Source of the DNA: SIG588 sp045599305
GTDB lineage: Bacteria > Bacillota > Clostridia > Oscillospirales > Acutalibacteraceae
Assembly (NCBI GenBank): GCA_045599305.1
Contig: JAZRVU010000039.1
Location: forward strand, 1-19,504
Length of the DNA stretch: 19,504 nucleotides
Direction of reading: 5' to 3'
Made by a program: the position numbers and the translations under genes
Notes under the pieces: generated by a model
Databases searched by the model: none
What the model was told of the DNA's origin: nothing
Seen by the model: the letters and a program-made list of their open reading frames with translations, nothing else
In this document: positions 1 to 7,891 of the stretch, one piece after another
How the letters are laid out: each line of letters opens with the position of its first letter
Numbering within the stretch: the first letter of the stretch is position 1

Positions 1-35
1 CACAGCATCCCGAAAAAATTCACGATCTTATCCAT
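1..35 (-). CDS. Possible start of a gene cut by the left edge
   Basis: On the minus strand an ATG at 33-35 opens a frame that runs off the window and reads MDKIVNFFGML. An SD-like GGGTGG lies shortly upstream. The promoter at 86-113 points at this start and leaves a leader of roughly 45 nt. Only 11 residues are visible, so the product cannot be named. The hydrophobic N-terminus would suit a membrane protein, but that is a guess. Confidence 0.4.
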   Translation of the reverse strand, partial: MDKIVNFFGML

Positions 36-85
36 GTACATCCACCCTTCAGCCCTTTAGAGGGATATAAAATCCCACTATTCTC

Positions 86-113
86 ATTTTACCATAAATC
101 TGCGGTATTGCAA
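86..113 (-). promoter_or_regulatory. Promoter inside the 3' end of the cysteine desulfurase gene
   Basis: Read on the minus strand there is TTGCAA (108-113), a 16-bp spacer and TAAAAT (86-91) preceded by TGG, an extended -10. It overlaps the last codons of the desulfurase gene and would drive the gene starting at 35. The leader would contain a small hairpin (GGGAT at 62-66 pairing with ATCCC at 72-76). Sequence match only. Confidence 0.45.
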
Positions 114-1249
114 TCCTTTTTTGAGGATATTTTGTAAACAATCTGAAAAAAGCGGCGGATTTCCTCTTCGGTGGTACGGTAAGAGGGAGCCACCCGCACC
201 GTACCGTCGGGCAACGTGCCCATATGGCGGTGGGCGGTGGGGGCACAGTGCAGCCCGGCGCGCACCGCCACACCCTCGCGGTCGAGCAGGGCGGCGGTCT
301 CCTCCGAGGTGTATCCCCGCAGATTGAAGGAAAAAAGCGGGGCGCATTTTCCGCAGGTCGGACGAGGCGTGTAAAGGATCACACCCGGCAGGCAGCGCAT
401 CCGGTCATACAGCCGCGCAAGGCGCGCCGTTTCCGCCCGGCAGCGGCTGTCAAGATCCTGCCCGGCCAACCGGTCGATGGCGGCACCGAGGCCGCAGATG
501 CCCACCGTGTTCAGTGTGCCGCTCTCCAGCCGTTCCGGCAGTTCCTTTGGCTGAAACGGCGACAGCGAGCCGCTGCCGCTGCCGCCCACCATCAGCGGGC
601 GGGGCGTATACCGCCCGCCGCAGAGCAGCAGACCCGTACCGGCAGGGCCGCCCAGTCCCTTGTGGCCGGGCGCACACAGCATATCGATATGCATTCTCTC
701 CATATCAATGGGCAGCACCCCCGCCGTCTGCGCCGCGTCTACCAAAAAGAGCAGTCCGTGCTCGCGCGCCAGTTCACCCAGCGCCTCGATGGGCAGCAGA
801 TTGCCGAACACGTTGGAGGCGTGCAGGCAGGCGATGGCGCGGGTATCCCGCCGGATCAGCCGCCGGAAGGCCGCCACCGTCTGCTCGGGCGTCTCTCCCA
901 CCCGCGCCACGTCGAACACCTGCCGCCCCGCGGCATAGAGCGGACGCATCATGGAATTGTGCTCCATATCCGACACGATCACCCGCCCGCCGTCGGCCAG
1001 CAGACTGTGCAGTGCCACATTCAGCGACGCGGTACAGTTGGCGGTGAACACCACGCGGGCGGGATCGGACAGGTGAAAAAACGCCGCCGCGCTTTCCCGG
1101 CAGCGATAAACGGCCTCGGCCGTCCGAAGGCTCATGCTGTGCCCGCCGCGGCCGGGATTGGCACCGTATTCCCGCAGTGCGGCGGCCATGGCCTCCCCCA
1201 CGCAGGGCTCCTTCGGATAACTTGTCGCCGCATTGTCCAGATAGATCAT
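89..1249 (-). CDS. Cysteine desulfurase family protein (class V aminotransferase, SufS/EF2568-like)
   Basis: A PLP enzyme of 386 aa expected to take sulfur, or selenium, from cysteine/selenocysteine as an enzyme-bound persulfide or selenide. Visible landmarks are the N-terminal MIYLDNAATS, His97 in DMEHNS, Asp171 in VDAAQT, the PLP lysine Lys197 in GHKGL, and Cys335 in AGLHCAPTAH, the likely catalytic cysteine. Length is normal for the family. The start at 1249 is chosen because the protein then begins exactly at the conserved first beta strand and its ATG overlaps the stop of the DUF3343 gene (ATGA). The same frame stays open upstream but that part reads as out-of-frame DUF3343 sequence. The pairing with DUF3343 is known from selenium-dependent molybdenum hydroxylase gene sets, so a selenium role is possible. 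A generic NifS/SufS role cannot be excluded. Confidence 0.92.
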   Translation of the reverse strand: MIYLDNAATSYPKEPCVGEAMAAALREYGANPGRGGHSMSLRTAEAVYRCRESAAAFFHLSDPARVVFTANCTASLNVALHSLLADGGRVIVSDMEHNSMMRPLYAAGRQVFDVARVGETPEQTVAAFRRLIRRDTRAIACLHASNVFGNLLPIEALGELAREHGLLFLVDAAQTAGVLPIDMERMHIDMLCAPGHKGLGGPAGTGLLLCGGRYTPRPLMVGGSGSGSLSPFQPKELPERLESGTLNTVGICGLGAAIDRLAGQDLDSRCRAETARLARLYDRMRCLPGVILYTPRPTCGKCAPLFSFNLRGYTSEETAALLDREGVAVRAGLHCAPTAHRHMGTLPDGTVRVAPSYRTTEEEIRRFFQIVYKISSKKDCNTADLW

Positions 1250-1458
1250 GTGACCTGCCGCACCCGGATGCCGGCCGTCTCCAGCAGGCGCATCGCCCGC
1301 TCGGTGTCGCCTGTCACCGTCAGGGTGTAGCCGCAGCCGGTCTCGTTGTCCGGCGCGACGCGCCCCACAAAGGCCCGCAGGCCGTTCTTCTGCAAAAAGT
1401 CCCGTCCGCGCATGGCGTTGGTCACCGAACCGACGGCAAATACCTTTGTCTGGTTCAT
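1246..1458 (-). CDS. DUF3343 domain protein (putative Se/S carrier-like)
   Basis: A small cytoplasmic protein of 70 aa with the DUF3343 pattern: N-terminal beta strand KVFAVGSVTNAM, an alpha helix, then GCGY with a single cysteine, Cys42, and a C-terminal beta-alpha-beta ending. Members of this family are proposed to carry a persulfide or selenide on that cysteine between a desulfurase and an acceptor. The start at 1458 is set by AAAGGAGG, 8 nt upstream. A GTG three codons earlier falls inside that SD and is rejected. It is first in a two-gene unit with the cysteine desulfurase through a 4-bp ATGA overlap, which implies translational coupling. A weak TATAGT at 1484-1489 (minus) could be its -10; no good -35 was found. 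Confidence 0.8.
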   Translation of the reverse strand: MNQTKVFAVGSVTNAMRGRDFLQKNGLRAFVGRVAPDNETGCGYTLTVTGDTERAMRLLETAGIRVRQVT

Positions 1459-1509
1459 GCTTGTCACCTCCTTTCACATTAACACTATATGCACCAAGAG
1501 AAAAAGCGC

Positions 1510-1538
1510 TTGCACCGGAACGAAAAGCGTAGTATGAT
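1510..1538 (+). promoter_or_regulatory. SigA-type promoter of the PhnP-like hydrolase gene
   Basis: TTGCAC (1510-1515), 17-bp spacer, TATGAT (1533-1538). The predicted transcript start near 1545 leaves a leader of about 16 nt before the GTG at 1561. It therefore rules out the in-frame ATG at 1489 as the start codon. Confidence 0.7.
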
Positions 1539-1560
1539 AAATGGGAAAGGAGAGATGACC

Positions 1561-2388
1561 GTGAGACTGCAATATCTGGGCACCGCCGCGGCAGAAGGTG
1601 TGCCCGATCCCTTCTGTACCTGTGAGGTCTGCCGCCGTGCCCGTCTGCTGGGCGGGCGCAATGTCCGCTCCCGTTCGCAGGCGGTGGTGGACGACACCCT
1701 GCTGATCGATTTTCCCTGCGACACCTTCTTCCACTGTGTGCGGCATCAGGTCGACCTGCTGAATATCCGCCACTGCCTCATCACCCATGTGCACGAGGAT
1801 CATCTGTATCCGCAGGAGATCCTGAATTTCCGCAAGGGATTTTCACAGGTGCCGGCCAGCTTTGCGCCCTTCTGCTTTTACGGCAGTGAGGATCTGGCGG
1901 ACAAGATCGGCGGCACCGTCGCCTCCACCGACGGGCGGGTGGAGCTGCACCGTCTGACCCCGTTTGAGACGGTGCCGATTGCCGGTTTTGCCATCACGCC
2001 GCTGAAGGCGGCACACGGTACGCCGCACCCCTACATCTACATGATCGAAAAGGCGGGCCAGACCCTGCTCTATGCTCACGACACCGACATTTTCCCCGAG
2101 GAGACGTGGCAGTTCCTGAAAACGCGCGCCCCCCGCTTCGACTTCGTGTCGCTTGACTGTACCGAGGCGGCCAAGCGAAACATCTACCGCGGTGCGCATA
2201 TGTGCCTGCAGCTGAACACGGAGTGCCGCCGCCTGCTCGCCGACGCGGGGATGACGCACAGCGGCACGGTGTTCTGCCTCAATCACTTTTCGCACAACGG
2301 CAAGGACGCGCTCTATGACGATTTTGAAAAGATCGCCGCCAAAGAGGGCTTCCTCACCGCCTATGACGGCATGATCGCCGAATTCTGA
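1561..2388 (+). CDS. MBL-fold metallo-hydrolase, PhnP-like
   Basis: A predicted cytoplasmic two-metal hydrolase of 275 aa in the metallo-beta-lactamase fold, resembling PhnP (a cyclic phosphodiesterase of the C-P lyase pathway). Seen here: N-terminal LQYLGTAAAEGVP, the CxCxxC zinc-site cysteines Cys19/Cys21/Cys24, the metal motif HVHEDH (His76, His78, Asp80, His81), His152, Asp174 in AHDTD, and His242/His245 in NHFSH. Start chosen: GTG at 1561 lies 8 nt after GGAG, whereas the ATG at 1555 is only 2 nt from it. The gene is monocistronic, with its own promoter and a terminator 17 bp after the stop. No phosphonate genes are nearby, so the substrate is unknown and the phn name is not transferred. 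Confidence 0.85.
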   Translation: MRLQYLGTAAAEGVPDPFCTCEVCRRARLLGGRNVRSRSQAVVDDTLLIDFPCDTFFHCVRHQVDLLNIRHCLITHVHEDHLYPQEILNFRKGFSQVPASFAPFCFYGSEDLADKIGGTVASTDGRVELHRLTPFETVPIAGFAITPLKAAHGTPHPYIYMIEKAGQTLLYAHDTDIFPEETWQFLKTRAPRFDFVSLDCTEAAKRNIYRGAHMCLQLNTECRRLLADAGMTHSGTVFCLNHFSHNGKDALYDDFEKIAAKEGFLTAYDGMIAEF

Positions 2389-2405
2389 AAACGAACCAAA
2401 AAAAA

Positions 2406-2439
2406 CGGAGCAGTCCGCCGGACTGCTCCGTGTTTTTTT
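2406..2439. terminator. Bidirectional intrinsic terminator
   Basis: An 11-bp perfect stem (CGGAGCAGTCC at 2406-2416 with its complement at 2420-2430) and a 3-nt loop, flanked by an A-run on the left and a T-run on the right. It sits between the convergent PhnP-like gene (+) and the dockerin gene (-) and can serve both. Confidence 0.93.
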
Positions 2440-2445
2440 GGTTTA

Positions 2446-4230
2446 TCACGCCGCAAAAGTGTCGATCTTTTTGGCGTAGAACTGCAAAATGAGGCGGGCA
2501 TCGGTGGAGTCGATCTTCCCATCACCGTTCACATCGGCCACCCCGACCGTGATGGCGTCCGCACTGATCTTTTTGGCATAAAGCTGCAAGATGAGACGCG
2601 CATCGGTGGAGTCGACCTTTCCGTCGCCGTTCACATCACCGAGCGTGGCCGGTGCCGGGGGCGTCGGGGGCTCCGGGTCATCTCCGGGACCCGGTCCGGG
2701 CTCCGCTTCCTCGACCGTGATGGTAAACGAGGCCGTACAGCCGCCGTAGGTGACTAAGACCGTTTGGCTTCCGGGGGTCGTCATATCGGGGGCTTCCACG
2801 GTAAACCCTTCGGTCACATGGCGGGTCGTCCCGTTCGTGTAGGACACCTTCAGTATCAGGCCGTCGAATACCGGCTCGCTTCCTACCGCGTATACGGTCT
2901 GGATGGGCGGCATCTCGACCTCAACAGATTCCACGGCGATATTTTTATAGGGGTAGACGATCTGCTTATTCTTGGTGTCCGCCTTGAAATTGGGGCTGTC
3001 GTTCAGATCGCAGATGAATTTTCCGTCACGCGCCGTAAAGCCGAAGATGCTGTTGCCGGGAAGCGCGGACAGATCCGGGCGGTAGCATTCCTCCGCCTCG
3101 CCGCTTTCCGTATCAAAGCGATAAACCGCATCGGCCAGCGAATAATAGAGATATTCCCCGTCGCTGCTCAGGCGGGCGCTGTTCGGCCACACCATATTGT
3201 TTCCGGCAGGCCAACTGCCGCGCACGCTCTGCACTTCCTTGGCGGAGGTGCCGTCATAGGCAAACAGCTTGGCCGCGGAATTGTCGATATAATAGTACTG
3301 ATTGTTCATCCGCTGGATAGCGGTATTGGAAGCCTGCCAGTAATACTGATCGTAGGTGGTATCGGTCGGCAGCGTGCAATAATCGTCAGCCGTGTGGTCG
3401 GTCGCTTTTATACCGTTGGTGGAACGCAGCAGGTTATCGTGCTCCACCCGGCCGGTCACGTCCCACGTGGGGTCATCCCACGTGACATCCGTGTGATAAT
3501 ACTTACCGTCCACCGTCACGATGTTCCACATATGGCCGAGTACGGAGGAACTGCAGACATGGCACTCCATCCCCAGCCGTTCCAGAAGATAACACGTTGC
3601 CTGCGAATAGCCCTCGCACACCGCACGGCCGTTCACCAATGCACCGTAGACGGTGTAGCTCTCGGCATCCACCTTGCCCTGCCCGTTCATTTCCGCCAGA
3701 TAGCCGGCATAATCATAGGCACAGAGGCACGCCAGACGGTCATGCACCAGCAGCACCTTTTCGGCCTGCGGCAGATCGGCGGGAATATCCCCGATCAGTT
3801 CGTCCGCCACGTCCTCGCACGCAAGCAGCATGGTGCGGTAGGTCGCCTCATCGAAGAGGTAGCTCTTGAAATTCACTTTGGTGAAGCAGGTCGGGCTAGC
3901 GGAATAGCTGACTGCCCCCACATGGAACGCTTCCGGGCAGCTTTTCAGGATCAGCGTGCCCAACATGAGATTGGCCTCGTCACTGCGCGGGATCTCAAAC
4001 GAGGAGATGTCGCAGTAGGACTGATAACTGCAGGCGGCGTCAAAAATGACTTTGGCCAGTTTCTCCAGTTCATCGGCCGTCTCAAAGCCGAAAGCCGTCA
4101 GATAATCCTCGGGCAGGTAACCCGCCAGATGCCAGTCGACCGGCGAGAGCGCCGCAAAGACGGGACAAGCCGCAAAAAGCAGCGCGACGGCCAGTACGGC
4201 GGCTGTCAAAGCTCTTGAAATGTGTCGCAT
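2446..4230 (-). CDS. Secreted transglutaminase-like protein with Ig-like domain and C-terminal dockerin
   Basis: An exported protein of 594 aa. Order: signal peptide about 1-26 (cleavage after PVFA); helical N-terminal region; transglutaminase/cysteine-protease-like core about 190-260 with Cys205 in GRAVCEGYS, His233 in GHMWN and Asp248 in YYHTDVTW, a complete triad; a YYYID-type repeat region about 305-430; a bacterial Ig-like domain about 435-507; a Pro/Gly/Glu linker 508-528; and a type I dockerin 530-594 with two DVNGDGK-x-DSTDA calcium loops (532-, 566-). The dockerin implies attachment to a cohesin scaffold on the cell surface or cellulosome. The core may act as a peptidase or cross-linker on cell-wall or dietary protein; the reaction is not determined. 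Start at 4230: GAGGTG 8 nt upstream, directly before the signal peptide. Last gene of the prfA operon, 31 bp after the M18 gene. Confidence 0.87.
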   Translation of the reverse strand: MRHISRALTAAVLAVALLFAACPVFAALSPVDWHLAGYLPEDYLTAFGFETADELEKLAKVIFDAACSYQSYCDISSFEIPRSDEANLMLGTLILKSCPEAFHVGAVSYSASPTCFTKVNFKSYLFDEATYRTMLLACEDVADELIGDIPADLPQAEKVLLVHDRLACLCAYDYAGYLAEMNGQGKVDAESYTVYGALVNGRAVCEGYSQATCYLLERLGMECHVCSSSVLGHMWNIVTVDGKYYHTDVTWDDPTWDVTGRVEHDNLLRSTNGIKATDHTADDYCTLPTDTTYDQYYWQASNTAIQRMNNQYYYIDNSAAKLFAYDGTSAKEVQSVRGSWPAGNNMVWPNSARLSSDGEYLYYSLADAVYRFDTESGEAEECYRPDLSALPGNSIFGFTARDGKFICDLNDSPNFKADTKNKQIVYPYKNIAVESVEVEMPPIQTVYAVGSEPVFDGLILKVSYTNGTTRHVTEGFTVEAPDMTTPGSQTVLVTYGGCTASFTITVEEAEPGPGPGDDPEPPTPPAPATLGDVNGDGKVDSTDARLILQLYAKKISADAITVGVADVNGDGKIDSTDARLILQFYAKKIDTFAA

Positions 4231-4261
4231 GGGGAGAGCACCTCTCTGTTCTTTGAATGTT

Positions 4262-5674
4262 TTACCGGCGGCGCAGCAGGGCGGCAAACGCCTTGTGAGC
4301 CTGATAGACGTCCAGTTTGGAGACCACCTCATAGGGGGCGTGCATCGACAGCACCGGCACGCCCAGATCGACGGTGTCGATATCGAGGTTGGCAATGAAT
4401 TTGGCCACGGTGCCGCCGCCGCCGAGATCCACACGGCCCAGTTCACCGATCTGCCAGCAGACATCCCCCTCGTCCATGATGCGGCGGAAGCGCCCCATCA
4501 GTTCGGCCGAGGCATCCGACGTGCCGGATTTGCCGCGGGCGCCGGTGTATTTGGTGAGCACCACGCCGCGGTTGAGCATGGCGCAGTTGCGGCGCTCCAC
4601 CGTGTCGGGATAGATCGGGTCGAAGGCGACGTTCACATCGGCCGAGAGGCACATCGAGCGGCTGAGCACATGGCGCGGTTCCTCGCCGCCCATCTGCGCG
4701 AGATCCGCCACGAAATAGCGGAAGAAGTCCGAGGCGGTGCCGGTGTTGCCGTCGGAGCCGACCTCTTCCTTATCCGCCAGCAGGGTGATGGCGGTGTATT
4801 CCGGCACATCCAGCGACAGCAGCGCCGTCACGGCGGGATAGGCACAGACACGGTCATCGTGGCCGTAACCGCCGATCATACTGCGGTCGAAGCCGATATC
4901 CCGCACCGGATAGGCGGGCACGGCCTCCAGTTCGGCGGAGAGAAAATCCGCCTCGATAATGCCGTACTTTTCGTTGAGGATCTTCATCAGATTGAGTTTG
5001 ATCGCCTCGGCGGCCTCGTCGTCCCCCGCGAGAGGACGGGAGCCGATGAGGATATTGAGGTCTTCGCCGCGCACCACCTCGGGCGCCGGACGCTTCATCT
5101 GCTCCTGCGCCAAATGGGGCAGCAGATCGGTCACGCAGAAGACGGGATCGTCCGCGTCCTCACCCACGCGCACCTGCACCGTCTCGCCGTCCTTTTTCAC
5201 GATGACGCCGTGCAGCGACAGCGGCATGGCCGTCCACTGATATTTCTTGATACCACCGTAATAATGGGTATCCAGATAGCCGAAGCCGCCCTCCTCATAC
5301 AGCGGGTTGGGCTTCATGTCCAGACGCGGAGAATCGATGTGCGCCGCGGCCACCGACACGCCGTCGCCGATGGGACGGGAGCCGATGACGGCCATGATGA
5401 GTGCCTTGCCGCGATTGTTATAATAGACGCGGTCGCCCGGTTTGAGAGTGCTGCGGCGGTCGAACGGGACAAAGCCGTTCTGCTCGGCCAGCGCCACGGC
5501 GGCACTGACCACCTCGCGCTCGGTCTTGGCGGCGTTCAAAAACGCTTTATAGTCTTCGCAATAGGCGTCTGCCGCGGCGATCTCCTCCTGCGACATCCGT
5601 TTGGCCGCCGATTTCGGCTCATAGAAAAGCTGCTCACGCAACGCCTCTGCCACGCTCTTTTCTTTTTCTGACAT
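4262..5674 (-). CDS. M18 family aminopeptidase (zinc)
   Basis: A cytoplasmic dinuclear zinc aminopeptidase of 470 aa, the family's usual bacterial length, removing N-terminal residues (often acidic or hydrophobic) from peptides. Predicted metal and catalytic residues are visible in order: His112 in AAHIDSPRLD, Asp273/Asp274 in GHDDR, Glu303/Glu304 in DKEEVGS, Asp346 in SADVN, and His445 in SMHAPYE. Start at 5674: AAAGGA 9 nt upstream, located around the stop of the preceding transglycosylase gene, with a 16-bp gap. It is co-transcribed with the lytic transglycosylase upstream and the dockerin protein downstream, which suggests a role in peptide recycling. No domain is missing. Confidence 0.93.
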   Translation of the reverse strand: MSEKEKSVAEALREQLFYEPKSAAKRMSQEEIAAADAYCEDYKAFLNAAKTEREVVSAAVALAEQNGFVPFDRRSTLKPGDRVYYNNRGKALIMAVIGSRPIGDGVSVAAAHIDSPRLDMKPNPLYEEGGFGYLDTHYYGGIKKYQWTAMPLSLHGVIVKKDGETVQVRVGEDADDPVFCVTDLLPHLAQEQMKRPAPEVVRGEDLNILIGSRPLAGDDEAAEAIKLNLMKILNEKYGIIEADFLSAELEAVPAYPVRDIGFDRSMIGGYGHDDRVCAYPAVTALLSLDVPEYTAITLLADKEEVGSDGNTGTASDFFRYFVADLAQMGGEEPRHVLSRSMCLSADVNVAFDPIYPDTVERRNCAMLNRGVVLTKYTGARGKSGTSDASAELMGRFRRIMDEGDVCWQIGELGRVDLGGGGTVAKFIANLDIDTVDLGVPVLSMHAPYEVVSKLDVYQAHKAFAALLRRR

Positions 5675-5690
5675 CTGACAACATCCTTTC

Positions 5691-6266
5691 TTATTTTATG
5701 TGATAGAGTTTTTGATAGATTTCCTCGGCGCGGCACACCTTTTTGACATACTGCGCCGTTTCCCCGAACGGGATCTCGCGCAGGGTCACGCCGTCGTCGG
5801 AATAGCGCTCGTCCGCAAGCCAGTCGCTCACGTGCCCCATGCCCGCATTATAGGCCGCCAGCACGGTATCGCCGTTTGAAAACTGCTCCGAAAGCAGCTT
5901 CAGCACACAGGCGCCGACGTGCACGTTCACTTCCGGTTGGGTCAGTGCGCCCGCGGTGAGCAGCGGATCGTCCTTGCAGCGATATTGGGCCCATTCCCAC
6001 GTGGAATCGGTGATCTGCATCAGCCCTGTCGCCCCGGCGGAGGAGACCGCCTCGGGCGAAAAGCCGCTTTCGGTGCGGATGACGGCGAACAGCAGCGATG
6101 GCGGCAGGTCATACTGCGCGGCGGCCGACATCACCAGTTCGCGGTACTCGTCCGGATAGGCGGCGCGCATACACCGCCCGATAGCCGCCTGCAAAAGCAG
6201 CGTCAGCACCGCGAGCAGGCAAAGCAGCGCCAGAAACCGCCGACCGATATGCTTTTTAGCCGCCAT
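5691..6266 (-). CDS. Membrane-anchored lytic transglycosylase (SLT domain)
   Basis: 191 aa. Cleaves the MurNAc-GlcNAc bond of peptidoglycan to give 1,6-anhydroMurNAc ends. A positively charged N-terminus is followed by one membrane segment (about 10-30), so it is an uncleaved anchor with the enzyme outside. The SLT fold shows the catalytic Glu66 in RTESGF, GLMQ at 81-84 and AAYNAG at 137-142. This is the short Slt/YjbJ-like form with no extra substrate-binding domains. Its start overlaps the end of coaE by 11 bp, with AAGGT about 10 nt before the ATG. It is followed by the M18 aminopeptidase. A wall-remodelling role is likely. Confidence 0.92.
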   Translation of the reverse strand: MAAKKHIGRRFLALLCLLAVLTLLLQAAIGRCMRAAYPDEYRELVMSAAAQYDLPPSLLFAVIRTESGFSPEAVSSAGATGLMQITDSTWEWAQYRCKDDPLLTAGALTQPEVNVHVGACVLKLLSEQFSNGDTVLAAYNAGMGHVSDWLADERYSDDGVTLREIPFGETAQYVKKVCRAEEIYQKLYHIK

Positions 6267-6876
6267 ACACTTCGACCTTCAGGCGGGCGATCCACACCCG
6301 TGCCGCCTTGTAAAAGGCACCGAGATCGCCGCGATTCCACAGCACATCGTCGGCCCGTGAGACATAGTATGCCTCATCCGGCTGGGCATTCATACGCGCC
6401 GCGGCTCCTTCTTTCGTGATGCCGTCCCGCAGCAGGATGCGGGCAAGGCGGTCGGCCGCGGGGGCCAGCACCGCCAGCGTGCGGTCGCAGATGGCGTCCA
6501 TGCCGCTTTCAAACAAAAGCGGGGCATCCACCGCCACGATATCGGCACCGGCGGCAAAGCAGGCCGTCACCCGCTCGTCCGCCAACTTCAGGATGTGCGG
6601 ATGGGTCACGGCGTTGAGCCGTTCTGTCGCCTGCGGCGAGGCGAAAGCCAGTTTTGCCAGCGCCGCCCGGTCAAGCGAGCCGTCCGCCCGCAGCACGTCG
6701 GGCGAAAAGGCCGCCGCCAGTTCGGCAAGGCAGGGGTGACCCGGCACAGTGACCTCCCGTGCCAGCGCGTCCGCGTCGATCACCGGCACGTCCGCTTCGC
6801 GCAGCATGGCGGCGAACTCGCTTTTGCCCGAGCCAGTGGGGCCGGTCACGCCCAATATGAAGGGCTTATTCCTCAA
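6256..6876 (-). CDS. coaE: Dephospho-CoA kinase
   Basis: 206 aa, normal length. Phosphorylates the 3'-OH of dephospho-CoA with ATP, the last step of CoA synthesis, in the cytoplasm. Visible: P-loop GPTGSGKS at 12-19, DADALAREV at about 34-42, the family motif VDAPLLFESG at about 115-124, and an Arg-rich lid region. The start is a TTG at 6876, inside the last codons of tsaC (11-bp overlap), with GAGGTG 7 nt before it. The frame has no better ATG that keeps the P-loop strand. Translational coupling to tsaC is likely. Confidence 0.95.
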   Translation of the reverse strand: MRNKPFILGVTGPTGSGKSEFAAMLREADVPVIDADALAREVTVPGHPCLAELAAAFSPDVLRADGSLDRAALAKLAFASPQATERLNAVTHPHILKLADERVTACFAAGADIVAVDAPLLFESGMDAICDRTLAVLAPAADRLARILLRDGITKEGAAARMNAQPDEAYYVSRADDVLWNRGDLGAFYKAARVWIARLKVEVYGG

Positions 6877-7891
6877 GTGCGATCACCTCGAATTCCGCCG
6901 AGCGGAGAATACGGTTATACACCGCCAAAGAGAGCCCGTCGGCAGCCGGACAGGCCGCATAGACCTGCGTGACCTCCGGGTGCTCATCCCACGCACGCAG
7001 CACGTCGAACAGGCGGTGCGCCTGCTCATCGGGAGCATCGCGGTGGCCGTAGGCAAGGCAGGGCACCGTCAGCCCCTCCTCCTCGCCGGAGAAGCACATG
7101 GCCGCCACGCCGGGGGCGGCATGGGCGTTGACAAACTGCCGGAATGCCCCGGCGCTGCCGCGAAGCAATGTCACATTGGCGCGGGGGGCGTAATGCTTGT
7201 ATTTCATGCCGGGCGAAGCCGCGACCTCGCCTTTTTGCAGCATGGCGGTGACGGCCGGGTTGATGGTGATCTCCCCCACCACCGCGCGTAGCATCTCGGG
7301 TGTGACGCCGCCGGGGCGCAGCAGACAGGGAATGTCCCGCGTCATATCCACCACGGTGGATTCCACCCCCACGCCGCTTTCGCCGCCGTCCACCACGGCG
7401 GCGATGTGCCCGTCCATATCCGCCAGCACATGGGCGGCGGTGGTGGGACTGGGGCTGCCGGAGCGGTTGGCCGAAGGCGCCGCCAGCGGGCAGCCCGCGG
7501 CGCGGATGATCGCCTGCGCGGTGGGATGCACGGGAAAGCGCACCGCCACCGTTTGGAGCCCCGCACTCACCTCGCGCGGGATGCGCGCCGATTTCGGGAA
7601 GATCATCGTCAGCGGGCCGGGCCAGTAGACCTCGCCCAACAGCCGCGCTTTTTCGGGGATGGCCGCCACCAGCGGCGGCAGTTCCTCCCACGAGGCGATG
7701 TGCACGATCAGCGGATTGTCCGCCGGCCGGCCTTTTGCGGCAAATATCCTGGCCACCGCCTCGCCGGAGAGGGCATCGGCCGCGAGGCCATACACCGTTT
7801 CGGTGGGGATGCCCACCACCTCGCCGGCGCGCAGCAGGCGCCCCGCCTTAGCAATATCCGCCTCACAGGCGGTCAGTCTTTCGGTATTCAC
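6866..7891 (-). CDS. tsaC: L-threonylcarbamoyladenylate synthase, two-domain (Sua5 type)
   Basis: 341 aa. Makes threonylcarbamoyl-AMP from threonine, bicarbonate and ATP for the tRNA t6A37 modification. The N-terminal YrdC/TsaC domain (about 8-205) shows GIPTETVYGLA, the KGRPADNPL motif, SANRSG and the GGVESTV-type loop (here VGVESTVVD). The linker SPGMKYKHYAP leads into a C-terminal Sua5 domain (about 240-341), so this is the long form. Start: GTG at 7891 in a GTGA overlap with the prfA stop. An in-frame TGA nine bases upstream makes this the most upstream possible start. In many Firmicutes prmC lies between prfA and this gene; here it does not. Confidence 0.95.
   Translation of the reverse strand: MNTERLTACEADIAKAGRLLRAGEVVGIPTETVYGLAADALSGEAVARIFAAKGRPADNPLIVHIASWEELPPLVAAIPEKARLLGEVYWPGPLTMIFPKSARIPREVSAGLQTVAVRFPVHPTAQAIIRAAGCPLAAPSANRSGSPSPTTAAHVLADMDGHIAAVVDGGESGVGVESTVVDMTRDIPCLLRPGGVTPEMLRAVVGEITINPAVTAMLQKGEVAASPGMKYKHYAPRANVTLLRGSAGAFRQFVNAHAAPGVAAMCFSGEEEGLTVPCLAYGHRDAPDEQAHRLFDVLRAWDEHPEVTQVYAACPAADGLSLAVYNRILRSAEFEVIALEE

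Noticed and set aside
224..1330. Long open frame on the plus strand opposite the cysteine desulfurase gene
   Set aside because: Low-complexity His/Arg/Gln-rich product with no recognisable motif. It is a by-product of G+C-rich third positions on the opposite strand, which encodes a clear enzyme.
1250..1477. Extending the cysteine desulfurase upstream to 1477
   Set aside because: The added residues are DUF3343 coding sequence read out of frame, and the family begins at MIYLDNAATS.
1489..1560. ATG at 1489 as the start of the PhnP-like gene
   Set aside because: It lies upstream of the -10 box (1533-1538). The GTG at 1561 has a well-spaced SD and gives the family N-terminus.
2764..5671. Two long plus-strand open frames opposite the dockerin protein and the M18 aminopeptidase genes
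   Set aside because: The minus strand has full sets of catalytic motifs and proper SD sequences there. The plus-strand products are rich in His, Gly and Arg and have no family features.
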